Positions 1 to 11,833 of a stretch of DNA of 64,000 nucleotides are shown piece after piece; the stretch's first letter is position 1, and every line of letters begins with the position of its first letter. The notes under the pieces were generated by a model. That model worked only from the letters and a program-made list of their open reading frames with translations, ran no database searches and was not told the DNA's origin. The stretch is from Angiostrongylus vasorum (Eukaryota; Nematoda; Chromadorea; Rhabditida; Metastrongylidae): positions 248,001-312,000 of the forward strand of contig JADANN010000461.1 in the NCBI GenBank assembly GCA_018806985.1, written 5' to 3'. The position numbers and the translations under genes were made by a program.

Positions 1-579
1 GTTTTCGAACCTACAGACAACTCCACAGGCGCTTATCTTGGTGTTAAGCCCCCCACAAAGCGTTCAATAGCCACTGCGCATAGCGGATACTGACCGTTGA
101 GCTGCGAGGTGGAGCAGTGGTCTATTCATGGATAAAGACACTTAATTTAGAAAGATATTGTCATCCGGAAACGCAACCACTGTCATCGAAATTAACTAAT
201 GGCACAGAAACAAACTTTCTATCCGATTTACTTGGATTAACGACTTTAGTAACGACCTAGGGACGCCATCATACGATTATCTTGGGATTCAAGAAGAAGT
301 GCTGTTTTAATAATTAAATTGGAAACTGCTTAGTTTTTTGCATGACTATTCATTAGGAAGGGTCATCTAATTATCTCAGATAAAACTTAAATACTACTTC
401 AAACTGCCGTTACCTGACTCAGAAGTCTTGAGCCTAAGTGTTTTCACCAACTGCTTTTTCTGAAATCTGGGCGTATGATGAGTCTATGTTTCGACATGGA
501 CATGGTTTCGGATATGCGGCGCTTTCATCGGCTAGGAACAAACAATTGATCTTGCGGAATTAGAAACACTATAAAAAAA

Positions 580-582
<3 letters not shown>

Positions 583-625
<43 letters not shown>
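583..625. repeat. (AT)n microsatellite
   Basis: A nearly perfect AT dinucleotide run. Except for a degraded RTE-tailed repeat starting near 647, I see no gene or recognisable element in 1-1100 outside this run. Confidence 0.95.
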
Positions 626-627
<2 letters not shown>

Positions 628-646
628 GACACTATATGGAATGAAT

Positions 647-1046
647 GAATCCTCCCAACAGTTTACCGCCTCATCGTGGCTGGGAGGTGTTCCTGAGCGT
701 CGGACTGCGATGTACACCGGCAGGATTCGTTCCCCCCAGCAGGGTCTCCCAAGCTGAGAAGGAGTCCGACGTTTCCATCAGGAAGCCTAGCCTAGAGTAA
801 ACCAATACCAGGATCCCACCACTGTCTTGGTATTAAAGTCGCATGGTGGTAAATCTCCCGCTAATCCACAACGGCTGCGACTGTCTGTCGTGGTGACGAC
901 CTGGGGCAGACTTTGGCCAGGCTGTCCTCGGGATTCCAAGGAAACACAATGGCTTAACCAGCAAATCTCCAAAAAATGGTGATTATGCTGGGGGCCCGCA
1001 CAACTAGTGATGACGGGCCGTTCAAGTATCAAGTATCATGTAAGTA
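647..1046 (+). mobile_element. RTE-tailed nonautonomous repeat (family A)
   Basis: A roughly 400-bp interspersed unit. It starts near TTTACCGCCTCATCGTGGC and ends in CCGTTCAAGTATCAAGTATC. Four other good copies occur in this window at 13968, 17425, 21112 and 55668 in the opposite orientation. The tail resembles the 3' end of the RTE LINE fragments here, so it is probably LINE-mobilised. Short ORFs inside the copies are repeat-derived. Confidence 0.75.
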
Positions 1047-1120
1047 TAAAAAAATGAATAATCGGTAATCGTAAAAGCTGAGGAAACCAAACAAGCCATA
1101 AAAAGTTTTCGGCCATCTCG

Positions 1121-1127
1121 TATAAAA
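1121..1127 (+). promoter_or_regulatory. TATA box of the CAP gene
   Basis: TATAAAA lies 28 nt upstream of the CAP start codon. A short 5' UTR with a close TATA box suits a stage-regulated secreted-protein gene. Promoter function is inferred. Confidence 0.5.
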
Positions 1128-1154
1128 CTGGACGACCCAGTGAATAGTCATTCA

Positions 1155-2626
1155 ATGACGATCAACACATTCGTCGCTGTTCTCCTTCTCATTGCGGAAT
1201 GTATAGCAATGTTTCAACCTGACAGCACTGAGCAAGAGAAATCCATTGAATCAGTTCAGGGATTCAGCTTCAGCTCACAGTTCGCCTATGTTTCAGGTCA
1301 TCGTTTCTTTTTTCTCTTCGTTTGATTTTTTCATCTTAGTTTTGCAATGCAGTTTCTCACATTGCATAGTCCACTCGTTTGCAGATGACATAGAAGAGTG
1401 CGGTAATAGCTCAAACATGGACAATATGCTGAGATTAACAGTTACAAGTTTACACAACACTCTGAGGTATGTTCAGTTCTCGGTTGTTATCAGTTGAGGA
1501 TGATTACCCCTTTCACTGAACCGTTGCATATATGCAAAGGTGTCCCCTTTCAGAGGTTTACTTACGAATGGAACACAGAAAAATGGCAATGGCAGTACAT
1601 CTAGACATTTTCCAAGTGCCAGTGAGATGAGTCTTATGGTGAGAACACTGTGACTTAATCAAGTTAATCGTCTTCGAATAGGATATTATGCACTTTAATT
1701 TGCCTTTTTCTACAGGAATATGACTGCAAATTGGAGGAATCTGCTTTCATCATTTCTCAGATGTGTCAGGATCAAACCGTGCCTAATTTCTCCTTCGTCG
1801 GCAGTAATAATGCCACTTACTTCTTATCACGCGCCACATTCAACCATAATAGATGGGATTACTTCAATAACGACATCAGTGACTATCTTAGGGATAGTAA
1901 GAGTAAGAGTGGGAGCTCTCGCTTAGTTTTAGATGGTGGTGTTCCCAGCAAAAAGTGGGTGGACAGGTTAAACTCAATCAACAGTCATATCACTTCTGCA
2001 CTTTCTAGTTTATGATGGAATGGTGGAACACATCACTGAAGTATGACCCTCTCGTCAATCTCACGCCAACCGTAAATGACAGCGGAATGATTCCATTCCT
2101 CCAGGTTTTTTTGTGATAATGCTTTATTTCGGTTCACAGAACGAATAGCAGTTGGTCGTATCTAGGTTACAATAATGCGTCAATTTTTTAAACATCGGGG
2201 CTGTGCAGATAGCCCTTTACTGCTATCCCTAATCTTTTATAGGCCGACACGTTGCATTCCACAATAGTTCTGTTTAGTTTTCAACGATTAGAAAAGAAAG
2301 TGTTACGGTGAACACTTCTAAAGTGGGTTTTAGATGGCAAACGCTAATACGACGAAACTAGGATGCGCATACAGCGTGTGCAATTCTTCCAATTCGTACA
2401 ATTCTTCAGCTTTCGCGTTATTTGTTTGCCGATACGGAGACTCGTAAGCCATTTCGTCATACAGTTTTTTGATACAACTTGATTTCTACACAACTTCAGG
2501 CATATTCATGTTAACACACCAATCTACACAGAAGGCGCACCATGTAGCAAATGCAGTAACGAGTGTGTGGGCGGCACTTTTGTAACAGGGCCTCAACAGA
2601 ACACGAATTTAGAAGATACACGGTGA
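1155..2626 (+). CDS. CAP-domain (SCP/TAPS, ASP-like) secreted protein
   Basis: Seven exons: 1155-1296, 1385-1466, 1554-1638, 1716-1958 (or to 1966), 2009-2104, 2334-2443, 2500-2626; about 294 aa. The start opens a hydrophobic signal peptide (VAVLLLIAECIA). Family marks are CGNSSNMDN and LHNTLR in exon 2, EYDCKLEESAF opening exon 4, EWW in exon 5, TTKLGCAYSVC and CRYGDS in exon 6, and IYTEGAPCSKC near the C-terminus. This is the layout of hookworm activation-associated secreted proteins, which are exported and often immunomodulatory; the exact role here is unknown. The usual GEN glutamate motif reads GSN, so one CAP-cavity residue seems lost. The strongest exon-4 donor (AG before gttaaa, 1967) breaks the frame into exon 5; a weaker donor at 1959 keeps it. 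All other junctions are in phase. Confidence 0.85.
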
Positions 2627-2684
2627 AATGAAGAGTCTAATGAAATTTTTCTCTTCAGAGTGAGTTTCGCTCTTCTATGTCCTC

Positions 2685-2690
2685 AATAAA
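2685..2690 (+). terminator. Poly(A) signal of the CAP gene
   Basis: AATAAA lies about 60 nt after the CAP stop codon at 2624-2626, a normal distance for a nematode 3' UTR. Confidence 0.6.
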
Positions 2691-2867
2691 TGCTGCCATG
2701 TACTGTTTGTTCGTACGACCGAAGTCAGATAGTCTCACTAAAAAATTAGCTCACGAGTGAATCATTTCTAAAGCAGTTGTTCTTCAAACGCTCTAGCTTA
2801 TCACAGCGAATTTAAGCCTGGCTTCAAAAAATGCCGGACGTTCTTCATTCTTTTTTGCAAGCAAGGG

Positions 2868-3155
2868 ACAATGGATAAAGTATTCGGCGTTGATCAATAC
2901 CTGTGGGATGCGCCATGCAATAGACTTCATTAAGCATAGCTAGAAGTGATTGGATGCAAATTTGGCTGCCGCAATGACTTGCGGCGGCCTACCGATGTAT
3001 CAACTCAGTGCTGCTCCTGGAAAGTTTGGCAACAATTTTTACTGCGCTGCAAGGGTGGAAGGTCTGCTCAACCCGGCTACGGGATCGAACCATAGACCAC
3101 GTGAGTGTCGCAGTGCACCTTTAACCAATAAGCTACACGCGCCGTCATTCTTCTT
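2868..3155 (-). mobile_element. tRNA-derived SINE (family B)
   Basis: Read on the minus strand it has a tRNA-like head with a box-B-like GGTTCGATCC-type motif, the GCATTCAGTCACCTC-type body and the tail TTGATCAACGCCGAATACT. About eighteen copies or fragments occur across the window on both strands. Confidence 0.7.
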
Positions 3156-3882
3156 TGTGATTAGCGAAATTGACGATTTAAAAAACTTAATGCGGTCATA
3201 GATGGATGTTTTTCTTATCCACAATAGTGGAAAATACGACCGTTCAAAAATTCTACTTTATTTCACTTAGGAGTACTAACATTAGGTTTAATTTTCCATT
3301 GTCAAAGAAATAGTTTGACGAAAAACTGTGAAAGCATAACAAAAAAATGAGTTCAGGTGTTCAAAAGTGTAAAAATTCCATCAGCACAAGGTACCAGTCG
3401 TTGTAAAAGAATCTCATTAAAGTGACTTTTCTGCGTTTTGATTTTGCTTCACATTTTAAAATGAAAGAAAACGTAAAAAATAATGATGCCATTGAAAAAA
3501 ATACGTATTGATCATGCTGGATCATTTCCTAGTGAAATACGTCGAACAACTCCAGTCCAGACGACATACTGAATTCATCACTTCTACATGCACTTTTATT
3601 TTTGTACTTTGCAGTGAATTTCCAAACTGCTTCAGTGCTTCGTTAAAAAATGCTTCATATGGTTATCGATTGTTTAGCTTTAGTTTCTTATCATTAAAAT
3701 CACCCATAGATCCGTAGAGTTTGCAGCAAGTAGGTCAAACAATCCTGAAACTTTTTACATAAAGTAAATAATACATAAAAATGGAGGTATCATCTATGAC
3801 AGAATAGAAATCACAGAAAGCCTGGACACATTAAAGATTCACTCCAGCATAAAGTAATTCTAGTGATATTTAAAGAGTTGAG

Positions 3883-6800
3883 TTATTGATAAAGTACAAA
3901 TACACATATCAAAATAATAGAAAACATAAGGTTTGTGGTGGTACTCGCCGTGTTCAGCTCTTCAAAAAGGCTTTGTACATTGAGGCGACTGATGTTTCTG
4001 GAATGAGAATATGATATTCGCTTACATGAAACACTAAGACAAAAAGGCTTTCTCAGTCTTTACGTTCATTAAAATTCATTCAAAATCCAATGAAGTCCAA
4101 TGAACTGAACACCCAATAAGGAGATTTTGAACCGTGTGTACCAGCAAAAGGATGTGATCCGCAATCTTGTCAGGGAGGATACCAGCACTGATTCGACCGG
4201 CAAAACGGTGGGCTACCGCGAGTCATTGTATAGGCCAGATATGCATTCAGTCATCTCTAATGAAGCTTGACAAAGTGAAGTGCACTGATACATCTCTCAG
4301 AGATTGATCAACGCCGAGAGCGTTATCCTTTAATCCTTTATCTACCACCCAATACTGCAGTGGTTAGAAGCCTGTAATGCACACATGGTATTTGGTTCAA
4401 TCCTACCCCTTGAGCAAATCAGAACCTTTGTCCCTTTAGTATTGGCAAATTGGACAAAACCTGTCTGAGAACATAAAAACACCGGCGTGATACATCGGGA
4501 AGACATTACAAGTCACTGCGTGGGCCATGCATTCAACTTGCTTTGTAATACGATGAATGGAGTCGAATGTATGTTGCGAATAATGAAGTCACTTGACTAC
4601 AGAAGAACAGACAAGAATTGAAGCGACCGAAGCACAACTACACTAAGACACTGCACAATTATGCGAGGTAAACCGTAGGTATGAGTGGTTGTCTTGTTTT
4701 TTGATCACTCGGGAGCTTGTTATACAGCACACCTTATTTTCGCACAAAAAACATATACAACAGAACTGTAGCTAACGTTTCGCCTACTAAATTGCGTGTC
4801 AGCACACCCTTCCAGACTACGAAGAAGGCGATACCGCTGAAACATCAGCTTATGTTGTGTTCTTTGTGTTTTTGTATGAAAGTAAACGTTTGCTGTATAA
4901 CAACCTTGGAATTGATGAAAAGAAAACGACACCTTTCTTAATGTTGTTTATATCACTTGCTTTTTTTAAGAAAAGGTCACCATATTCCTACGTTTTCCAA
5001 GTGGATTCTTTTTTTACAGAGTCAATTACCTTAACCATTTGACCATAATGAGTTTTCAACATGACAGTACATTTTACGGAGTCCTGAGATAAACCGGATT
5101 AAGCTCTTTTCAAACACCTGCGGTACCGATCTCTCGACACCTTTAGAATCATAGACATGCTTGTGTCGAGGTGGGGTTGACAGGGCTCCCTACTGATCTC
5201 TACCATCGTACTATCTGACATCTATTTTATTCCATAAGAAGTTTAAACAGTATAATACACCTTAAAATAATGGACTTTTCACTTTTCTTTTTTTTTCAAT
5301 GAGCGCCAGACTTGTTTGGAAAAAGATCGCTCTCTACAATCTTGGTGGAAATGTTCTTACCCAACTACCTCAGCGAAAATCCACTCGACAAGCATTCAAC
5401 CACTTTCATGACGAAAGAAAAATCCTCATGCAGCAGCAGAACCCACAGATGAAAATTTCGAAGACTTTCGTGGATGACGGATGCAAGGAAGCGAATCGAA
5501 TGCAAAAAATGCTGGGATCTGCACAGTATATGTGAAGAAAGAAAGTATAAAAAAAAACAACAAATATGTTACGTCCATTCAGTAACCCATTTGACACAAA
5601 ATTGTTTGTAAATTTTATATCTTAAAGACCGTGCAAACAAGTGAAGGCGTTCCTTAGAGGTTTTCTATTCTTATTTCTTAGAGTTCTCAGGTGATGTCTC
5701 TAAACTTGTTGCCACTTATTAAGTCCGTGACCAATATTGTGATCAAATACTTAAGCTTAATAGAAGCAGCGGTTTATGAATCGATAGTGTATGTTTTAAA
5801 GTCAGTAGTTTAAAAACTAGTGTTTGCTTTGGTAAAAATTTCCAACCTGAATTCTTCCAACTCTGGCGGCCATGACTCTTCCATCCTGTGCATATCATAG
5901 TTACAATTCGATGAATCGCATATCCATTGTTCCATTCCGTTGTACGACTGATAATAACCAGGCTGAAAAGGCAACAACTTCACAATTACCAATTCACATA
6001 GCAATCCCCATAGTTTGCTGGGTATCACGTCTAAAATTTTTTCTCAGTGTGTGACGTGGCTAAAAGTCTTGCATCAATACGTATATTTTACCCAGCGATG
6101 TGTGACAAATGTGAATGAAAAACGCCAGCGAAATAGTTAAAGATGAAGGAAAGTCACATACCCCAATTTGTCTTTCAGAGGCACTTTGATCAACGGTTAT
6201 GCATCCCCTGAAATCAGAGACGATGTCTTTTCAAACGAACCACCAGGAATGGTAGATGCGGTAGAAGAAACAAAATGGTTAAATGCATTTTTGGCTTCTA
6301 CAGTTGCTTGGGAAACCTTCCGATGCTCCAAGTTGGCACAGAAGCATTTCGACATTACCTGTAAACGTCTCCATGTGGTGATGCGGCTATCACACAGAAA
6401 TGTCCCTTGCACAGCTTCATAAAAGGAATGTACGGTAAATGCTTAGACATGTAGTCAGCATGACATTCGATCAACTCTTGGGCCGTGAAATCGGCTGCAG
6501 CGTCATCTGCCTGAAATTGGCCAAGTACTTCTTCAGGATACTTTGTCTGTTGACTCAAAAAACCAAATATCGAGATCTAACAGACAACTGAGAACTTTGG
6601 AAAAACTGGTCTGCACTTTCTAGCACAAGTGTGCTTTTGAGTGTGATTTCAAATACGACTATTTAAATATTTGCGTCCAATGCATGAAGTATTTAGATGA
6701 GTAGAGGTCTCGTAAAATCACTAACTTTCCCGCACGAAGCCGAACCCTAACAGACGACTGCGCATTATCATAGATGAAAAGCTTTCCTTCCCAGTTAAAA

Positions 6801-9800
6801 AAATAAGGGATGAAATTTAAAGAAAAAAGGCTTTGACCTTTCATTTAACGCCTATTCTTCTTTCCATGACAGGATATGATGTGAATTGCAACCACAAAAA
6901 TGATAAGGTATGAGCAAACACGGATCCTCAACTTGCTTTGAACCGACCACTACCTTTACCTGCGGGTCGCGTGCTATCCACCACACCAACAGCGACTCCT
7001 GCATTGCCTTTCTCTCATCCATTTTCTTACTTCATCGGTGCTATCAGAGATCATCCCTTAGGAGGATAAAGTGTTCGAAGGGATAAAGGGTTCGGCGTTT
7101 ATCCAACCCTGAATTATGCATTATGCATTCGACACCATTCGTGGCAATACAATTGAGGTGATTGTATGCTCATCTCATCTGTACATTGTCTTTTATTGGT
7201 TGTAAACTGCTGTATCAATTGAGAACACCAAATCTTCGATCCTGAGAGATGAAGGACTTGGCCAGCTTTAAACGTGTGGTTGAACTAGCGACCAATACAC
7301 TACATGAGCCGTCTGTAGCACGATTGTTTAAGGTATTGTTTGTTAAAGAAGTAAAAAGTGAATAATATATGTTTTTCAAATGTGAGGATTGTGCAAAAGA
7401 CGATATTTTATTTGTCATAGATAAGACTAACATGAATTTATAGACTTTCAAACACCGCTCCCAAGATACTACAAGGGTACTGCCTCCTTTTGACTCACAG
7501 GCGACTTTCTGCAACGCCATTGCAACGCTACGACAACGGCCACATCTTTGTGCCTCAAAGGCTGTCTTCTGCAACGCCACTGCAACGGTAGTACAGGGAT
7601 GCTGCATCCTTTATGCCACACAGGCGCCTTTCAGCAACGCCATTGCAACGGCACGACAACGGCACTCCATCCTTGTGCCTTGTGCGAGGTTAGTTTTATC
7701 TTCGTATAAACACGATTGAGCAAGCACCAATGAGTTTTTTAAGCAGCGCCTCTTTATTCTGCACTACATATTTCTCATGAATACCAATGTCCATTGGGAC
7801 AAGAAAAAAAAAGAAAAAAAAACTGCTACTGATGAACTATTAAAGTGTAAGTGGCTGAGTGAAAGGCAAAGAAATGGCCTCGGCTGGTGGGGTGGATAGC
7901 AAGCGAGCCCCGAAAGGGTACATAGCACATTATTACTGACGAAGCCAAGGATTATTTCTTAAAACACAGAAACCAACGGAGTCTTTTACTTACCATTGAA
8001 CCATAGCAAATGGTCTCATCAGGTTGACCACCGTATTCTAACTTAGCACAACACTCTGGATAGAACAGGAATGGTGGACCGGTGTAGAAGAGATCAAAAT
8101 CACTGCCAGCTGAGCAATCCTTTGAATGCGAATGGCCTACGGTACCATTGTCGAGCGTGAACTACAATCACAGAAATGAGAAATGTTACGGCCCAATTTC
8201 ATTTTTTTATGTTATTAAAAAAAGCCCATTCGATCAGTGAAGAAAACTTGCATATTCAACAAAGGACCATATGGAAACTATACGAAAATAAGCAAAATCG
8301 GCGAGAAGGAGTGGCATGTTCAGATTCCAAAGCGCTTTTGGAAGCAAATCATGATTGACTAAAATCTGACAGTGGTTTACCACCTCATCTTGGTCAGTTG
8401 GTCAGAATGTGTTTCTAGGTATCGCATTGCGATGTACAGCGAAGGATTCATTCTCCAAAAGGACCCTTCAACTGAAAACAGATTCGACATTTCGATCCAT
8501 AAGCATAGTTCAGGGTGAACAAATATTAGGAGTAATGGTAACCACTGAAGAAACGTAAGCGGCAAACCTTCCTCCGATGAACCATGACCGGTAACTGAAA
8601 GTGTAGTAGAAAGATAAAAATGAAGCGTTTGGCGTTAGCAAATTCTTGAAGAATGAGTCATGCATTCGACTCCATTCATGACATCGTAGACGCAACTTAA
8701 TGCATATCTAGCCTAGGCAATGACTTGAAGAAAATTAGCGATGTGAGCAGTGATGTGGGCGAGCTTAGCGATTTTCGAAAGCTGTAAACGTTCCTGTGGG
8801 GGCCTTCATGGACTCAGAAAGAAAATGTTGGTGAATCAGTAACATACCAATTATGAGATATATATATATATATATAAAGCATAAAAGAATAAAGCTCTCG
8901 GCGTTGATTGATCCCTGATGGATGCGCCATGCATTCGACTTTATTAAGCATCGTTTAGAGGTGATTGAATGCATGTCTGGCCGTTACAATGACTCGCGGT
9001 AGCCTACCGATGTACCAAGCCAGTGCTGTTTGCCGACCCCGCAGGGACGGAAGGCTTGGTGAGCCATGGGCGCAGGGGATCGATCCCACGTGTGTGTTGC
9101 AGGGCGCCTCCGAGCACTGCACCACAGGCGCTTTTATGATATATTTGAAGTTTTATGCATTCACGGCACTCATTGCTCACGGGATGATATATAAATATAA
9201 ATATTATTATATACAGACACATAAATGTATTGTTGTAATGGTGCGCTTTCACACATGAGAAAATAAATGACCTTCTATATTAGTTTGTGGTACTTTTTAC
9301 ATAAGACAGTGCAATCATTTCACACACAGTTCGGTGCTTTCGCTATCTAACGTACCTTTTGTGTCATTCATACCTTGAATTCCAAGTGAATTTATTCTCA
9401 TTTGACATTTTTAGTTTAATAATTAATCACCCTATAAACTATAAAACCAAAAAAGCCATGAGAAAAATCAACAAACATGTCGGACATACCATACTTCTCT
9501 TGTAAGTGCAGAAATTTCCAGCACATGGAGGTGTCCAACGCTGTGGCGGCTCAATACCGTTCACCATTTCTCGAGCACACACCTGATACGGTAGTATAGT
9601 TGCTACCTCTTCTTTCAACGCCATCTGATCTGCATTGCAGTGATCGCTACTGCAAAAGTTTAATGTCAGGATGATGTCCAGAGTTGTTCAAACTTCCTAA
9701 GTTTATTGATTATGAACTGAGAAAATTTAAAGATCTGCAGAGAAACAAAAAAAGATCTGGCATAGCTGCATTGTTCACTTACTCGCATATACATAAAACT

Positions 9801-11269
9801 TGGCCATTTTGATTGATACGGCAACCATTCGAAGATGTTACTCCACTAATACAACCCTAAAGAAAAGAACATTTCTCCCTAGAGCTTTTGAAATCTTCAA
9901 ACAATTTGCTGTACAAGTAAAGAAAGGCGCAATTCATTCAGACAAGCTTTAAGCACGTATTAAGTACTAAATGCTTAGGGCTCAATGTCGCAGACCAATA
10001 GGTGAGTTGGCTGAAACGGCTCATCTCTGCACTAAAAACTCCAACAGCGAGTTCCGTTTGTGATATCTCTGAACTTTCGACCATAAACTAGCTTGGATCA
10101 GCAGTCAATAAAGTCTCCATTCGTTCTGTAACGGTTCAGAACACCTCTCCAATTCTTCAAAGAACAGCGTCACACTTTCTGTGTTATTCTCTTCATTCTC
10201 TTTTTTTTGCTTATAACGAAAATATGGTTAAGGATAACTTAGCGAGCACTGTTGTGGCATAGGTTAAACCTTACTATTCAATAACCTCCACGATGAATGA
10301 TGATGTCGAATGGATGAAATCCTCAGGGATTGATCAACACCGAATGAACCATCGAAGATGCTAATATCACCGACTCGCTTAGAAATAGAGTCGAACAAAG
10401 TACGGAACATTTAAAAAATTAGTTTTAGCACTCACTTTGCGAGTAAATACTCGTTCCGGTTCAGTGTAGTAATATTCCGAGTAGAAACACAGAGTTCCCA
10501 TGCAATCAGGTTCGCATCTTTAAATATAAACAGACTTCAGCTTGCTACATACGAGGTCATTTGAAGAGTAAAATGAAATCAGAAAAAAAACCGCCCATTG
10601 AAAAAGGACATCAAATCCGGAAATTACTGTTGTGTGTGGCTGCACCAAATTCGTTATAGGGTTTCTACTACTGTCGGAAACATCTAACGAAAGCTTGCAT
10701 CATCATTATAATGGAAAACCCTTGGTCCGTCAAATTACCCTTGAAAGCCAACTATTTGTGACCATCTTTACTGGGGATAATGTCAGCCTCTGCAACCAAA
10801 TCTCTAATAAAACCGGTGATAAAGATATGATTAGCAATGATAACGGCGAAAAAAACTCTATACGGCTTTTTTTGATGAATTGAAATGATTCATCAAACAA
10901 CTATGGATGAGGATGAAAAAACAATACTAAGCGAAGGAGATGCATCAACCTTTTCTGTTTGAGAACTTTTTAATCTCTTTCTCCCTCTCCCTCTCTCACT
11001 CTCTCAATCTCTCTCGCTATCTCTTTCTCTCTTTCGCTCTTTGTCCTATCACTTGCCAACTCTTTTTTTCAACAATTAAATCCTCTTCCTGCTCCGAGTA
11101 ATGAAGAAATTTTTTACCTTATTAACATGAGACATTATTCCGACTCCTACACTCACATTTCTTGTTCCGTTTCAAAATCGTAGTCGCATTTTTTACACTG
11201 AATAAGCGCGACGACGTCGTCGTGGGCGAAGTACAGGACAAGCAGCGACGAGAGTAAAGCTATCGACAT
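3883..11269 (-). CDS. GPI-anchored protein with three Ly6-like Cys-rich units
   Basis: Nine exons in transcription order: 11269-11157, 10517-10436, 9856-9783, 9649-9490, 8161-7994, 6510-6359, 6207-6162, 5962-5847, 3997-3883. All phases agree and total 1026 nt (341 aa). The N-terminus is a signal peptide (MSIALLSSLLVLYFA) followed at once by CKKC. Three units share CxGxxC: CMGTLCFYS, CAGNFCTYK and CKGHFCVIA. Units 1 and 3 close with CICDSDHCN and WICDSSNCN, the CN ending of three-finger/Ly6 folds; the middle unit is degenerate at that point. The C-terminus is a Thr-rich linker plus a hydrophobic end (LMFSIILICVFVLYQ), as expected for GPI attachment. It is presumably displayed on the outer cell surface. 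The ligand is unknown and I do not recognise the exact family. Introns hold SINE fragments and a 63-bp tandem repeat. Confidence 0.8.
4140..4575 (+). mobile_element. Two degenerate family-B SINEs in tandem
   Basis: The first (to about 4330) keeps the GCGAGTCATTGTA body and a TTGATCAACGCCGAGAG tail. The second keeps the head GCAGTGGTTAGAAG and a GGTTCAATCC box B. Both lie in the last intron of the Ly6-like gene. Confidence 0.6.
4775..4930 (+). mobile_element. Degenerate Penelope-like terminal fragment
   Basis: GAAGAAGGCGATACCGCTGA followed by AACATCAGC is a decayed version of the conserved PLE end. GTAAACGTTTGCTGTATAACA after it matches the copy near 21700. A half motif in the opposite sense (GCTAACGTTTCGCC) sits just upstream. 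Confidence 0.6.
5330..5540 (+). mobile_element. SINE family C, 5'-truncated
   Basis: Matches copies at 39218 and 46560 over the segment containing ACTTTCGTGGATGACG and CTGGGATCTGCACAGTA. The tRNA-like head seen in the 39.2-kb copy is not recognisable here. Confidence 0.6.
6890..7180 (-). mobile_element. Family D and family B SINE fragments
   Basis: 6890-7050 carries the minus-strand tRNA-like head of family D (GTGCTATCCACCACACC). 7066-7180 carries the tail half of family B (GTTCGGCGTTTATCC, GCATTCGACACC). Confidence 0.5.
7491..7679. repeat. Three-unit tandem repeat, about 63 bp each
   Basis: Units 7491-7554, 7555-7617 and 7618-7679 share CAGGC/AAGGC, CAACGCCATTGCAACG-like cores and a GTGCC or ATGCC end. 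It lies in an intron of the Ly6-like gene (between exons 7994-8161 and 6359-6510). Confidence 0.75.
8372..8730. mobile_element. Degenerate family A repeat and family B SINE tail
   Basis: 8372-8535 resembles the start of family A (TTTACCACCTCATCTTGG), plus orientation. 8608-8730 resembles the minus-strand tail of family B. Confidence 0.45.
8883..9135 (-). mobile_element. tRNA-derived SINE (family B)
   Basis: A well-preserved copy. On the minus strand the head region is GGAGGCGCCCTGCAACACAC and the tail is AACGCCGAGAGCTTTATTC. It lies in an intron of the Ly6-like gene, downstream of an (AT)n run at 8859-8875. Confidence 0.75.
10975..11050. repeat. (CT)n-rich polypyrimidine tract
   Basis: CTCTCC/TCTCTCT-rich low-complexity tract about 100 nt downstream of exon 1 of the Ly6-like gene, inside its first intron. 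Confidence 0.85.
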
Positions 11270-11639
11270 TGTGTTTAGTTCAGTTTAACTAGGTGTGAAT
11301 ACCATAGCATAAACCGAGTGAAATTCACGTAAAATTATTCATGCAAAACCCTTCTTCATCGCTTTATGATCAGCGGCGGTGTGTTTCACGGCTTGTGGAA
11401 TCGATCCATACTCGGACGTCAGTAGATTCGATGCCGTTGGGTCGCAAAGTTCTGGGCGAAAATTCGAGCTTGACGAAAAAATATCTGGAAATTGATAAAG
11501 CTTCACAAATCCGAGAATATTTCGAGTTCAACTTCAGAGCTGAACGAGGCCGCAATATTGCTTACGACCCATCGGATATATTCACAATTTTCGGAGAATG
11601 TGTATAGACAAATAGCAGTAGGGCAAGGGTAAAATAGAC

Positions 11640-11830
11640 ACTTGGTCGCTAGCTTTATCTCGACGTAGATTGCTGAATTATCCATGTCCTTTCCAAGATC
11701 ACTGAATTGACACCAAAATAGTCTAGGCCGATAACCCTGATTGACAGATTGATATACCTCACAAGTCATTGTAGTGGTGAAATCTGTACCGTTTGACATC
11801 TGCAATGCAACGAAGAATTGACGTCGGACC
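11640..11830 (-). CDS. Candidate exon of an unrecognised protein
   Basis: Open on the minus strand after the acceptor at 11831-11833 (TTTTTAG). It encodes VRRQFFVALQMSNGTDF, then TMTCEVYQSVNQGY and LFWCQFSDL. It starts in phase 0 and would join the 13.5-kb candidate exon in frame. No convincing in-frame donor or stop was fixed, so the lower boundary is approximate. The fold and function are unknown. Confidence 0.35.
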
Positions 11831-11833
11831 TAA

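Noticed and set aside
532..717. ORF with Ile-Tyr repeats
   Set aside because: Translation of the (AT)n microsatellite.
787..1032. ORF of about 80 codons, with similar ORFs at 13978, 17438 and 21127
   Set aside because: They are the same frame of family A repeats; conservation follows from repeat copying, and read in the element's own orientation no protein domain appears.
6168..6422. Plus-strand ORF of 84 codons
   Set aside because: Antisense to two Ly6-like exons that fit in phase with the rest of that gene.
7491..7679. CRISPR-like array
   Set aside because: Units are contiguous without spacers and the context is a eukaryotic intron.
11341..11607. Plus-strand ORF just upstream of the Ly6-like gene
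   Set aside because: Possible divergent gene, but no splice context, no recognisable motif and no downstream exons.
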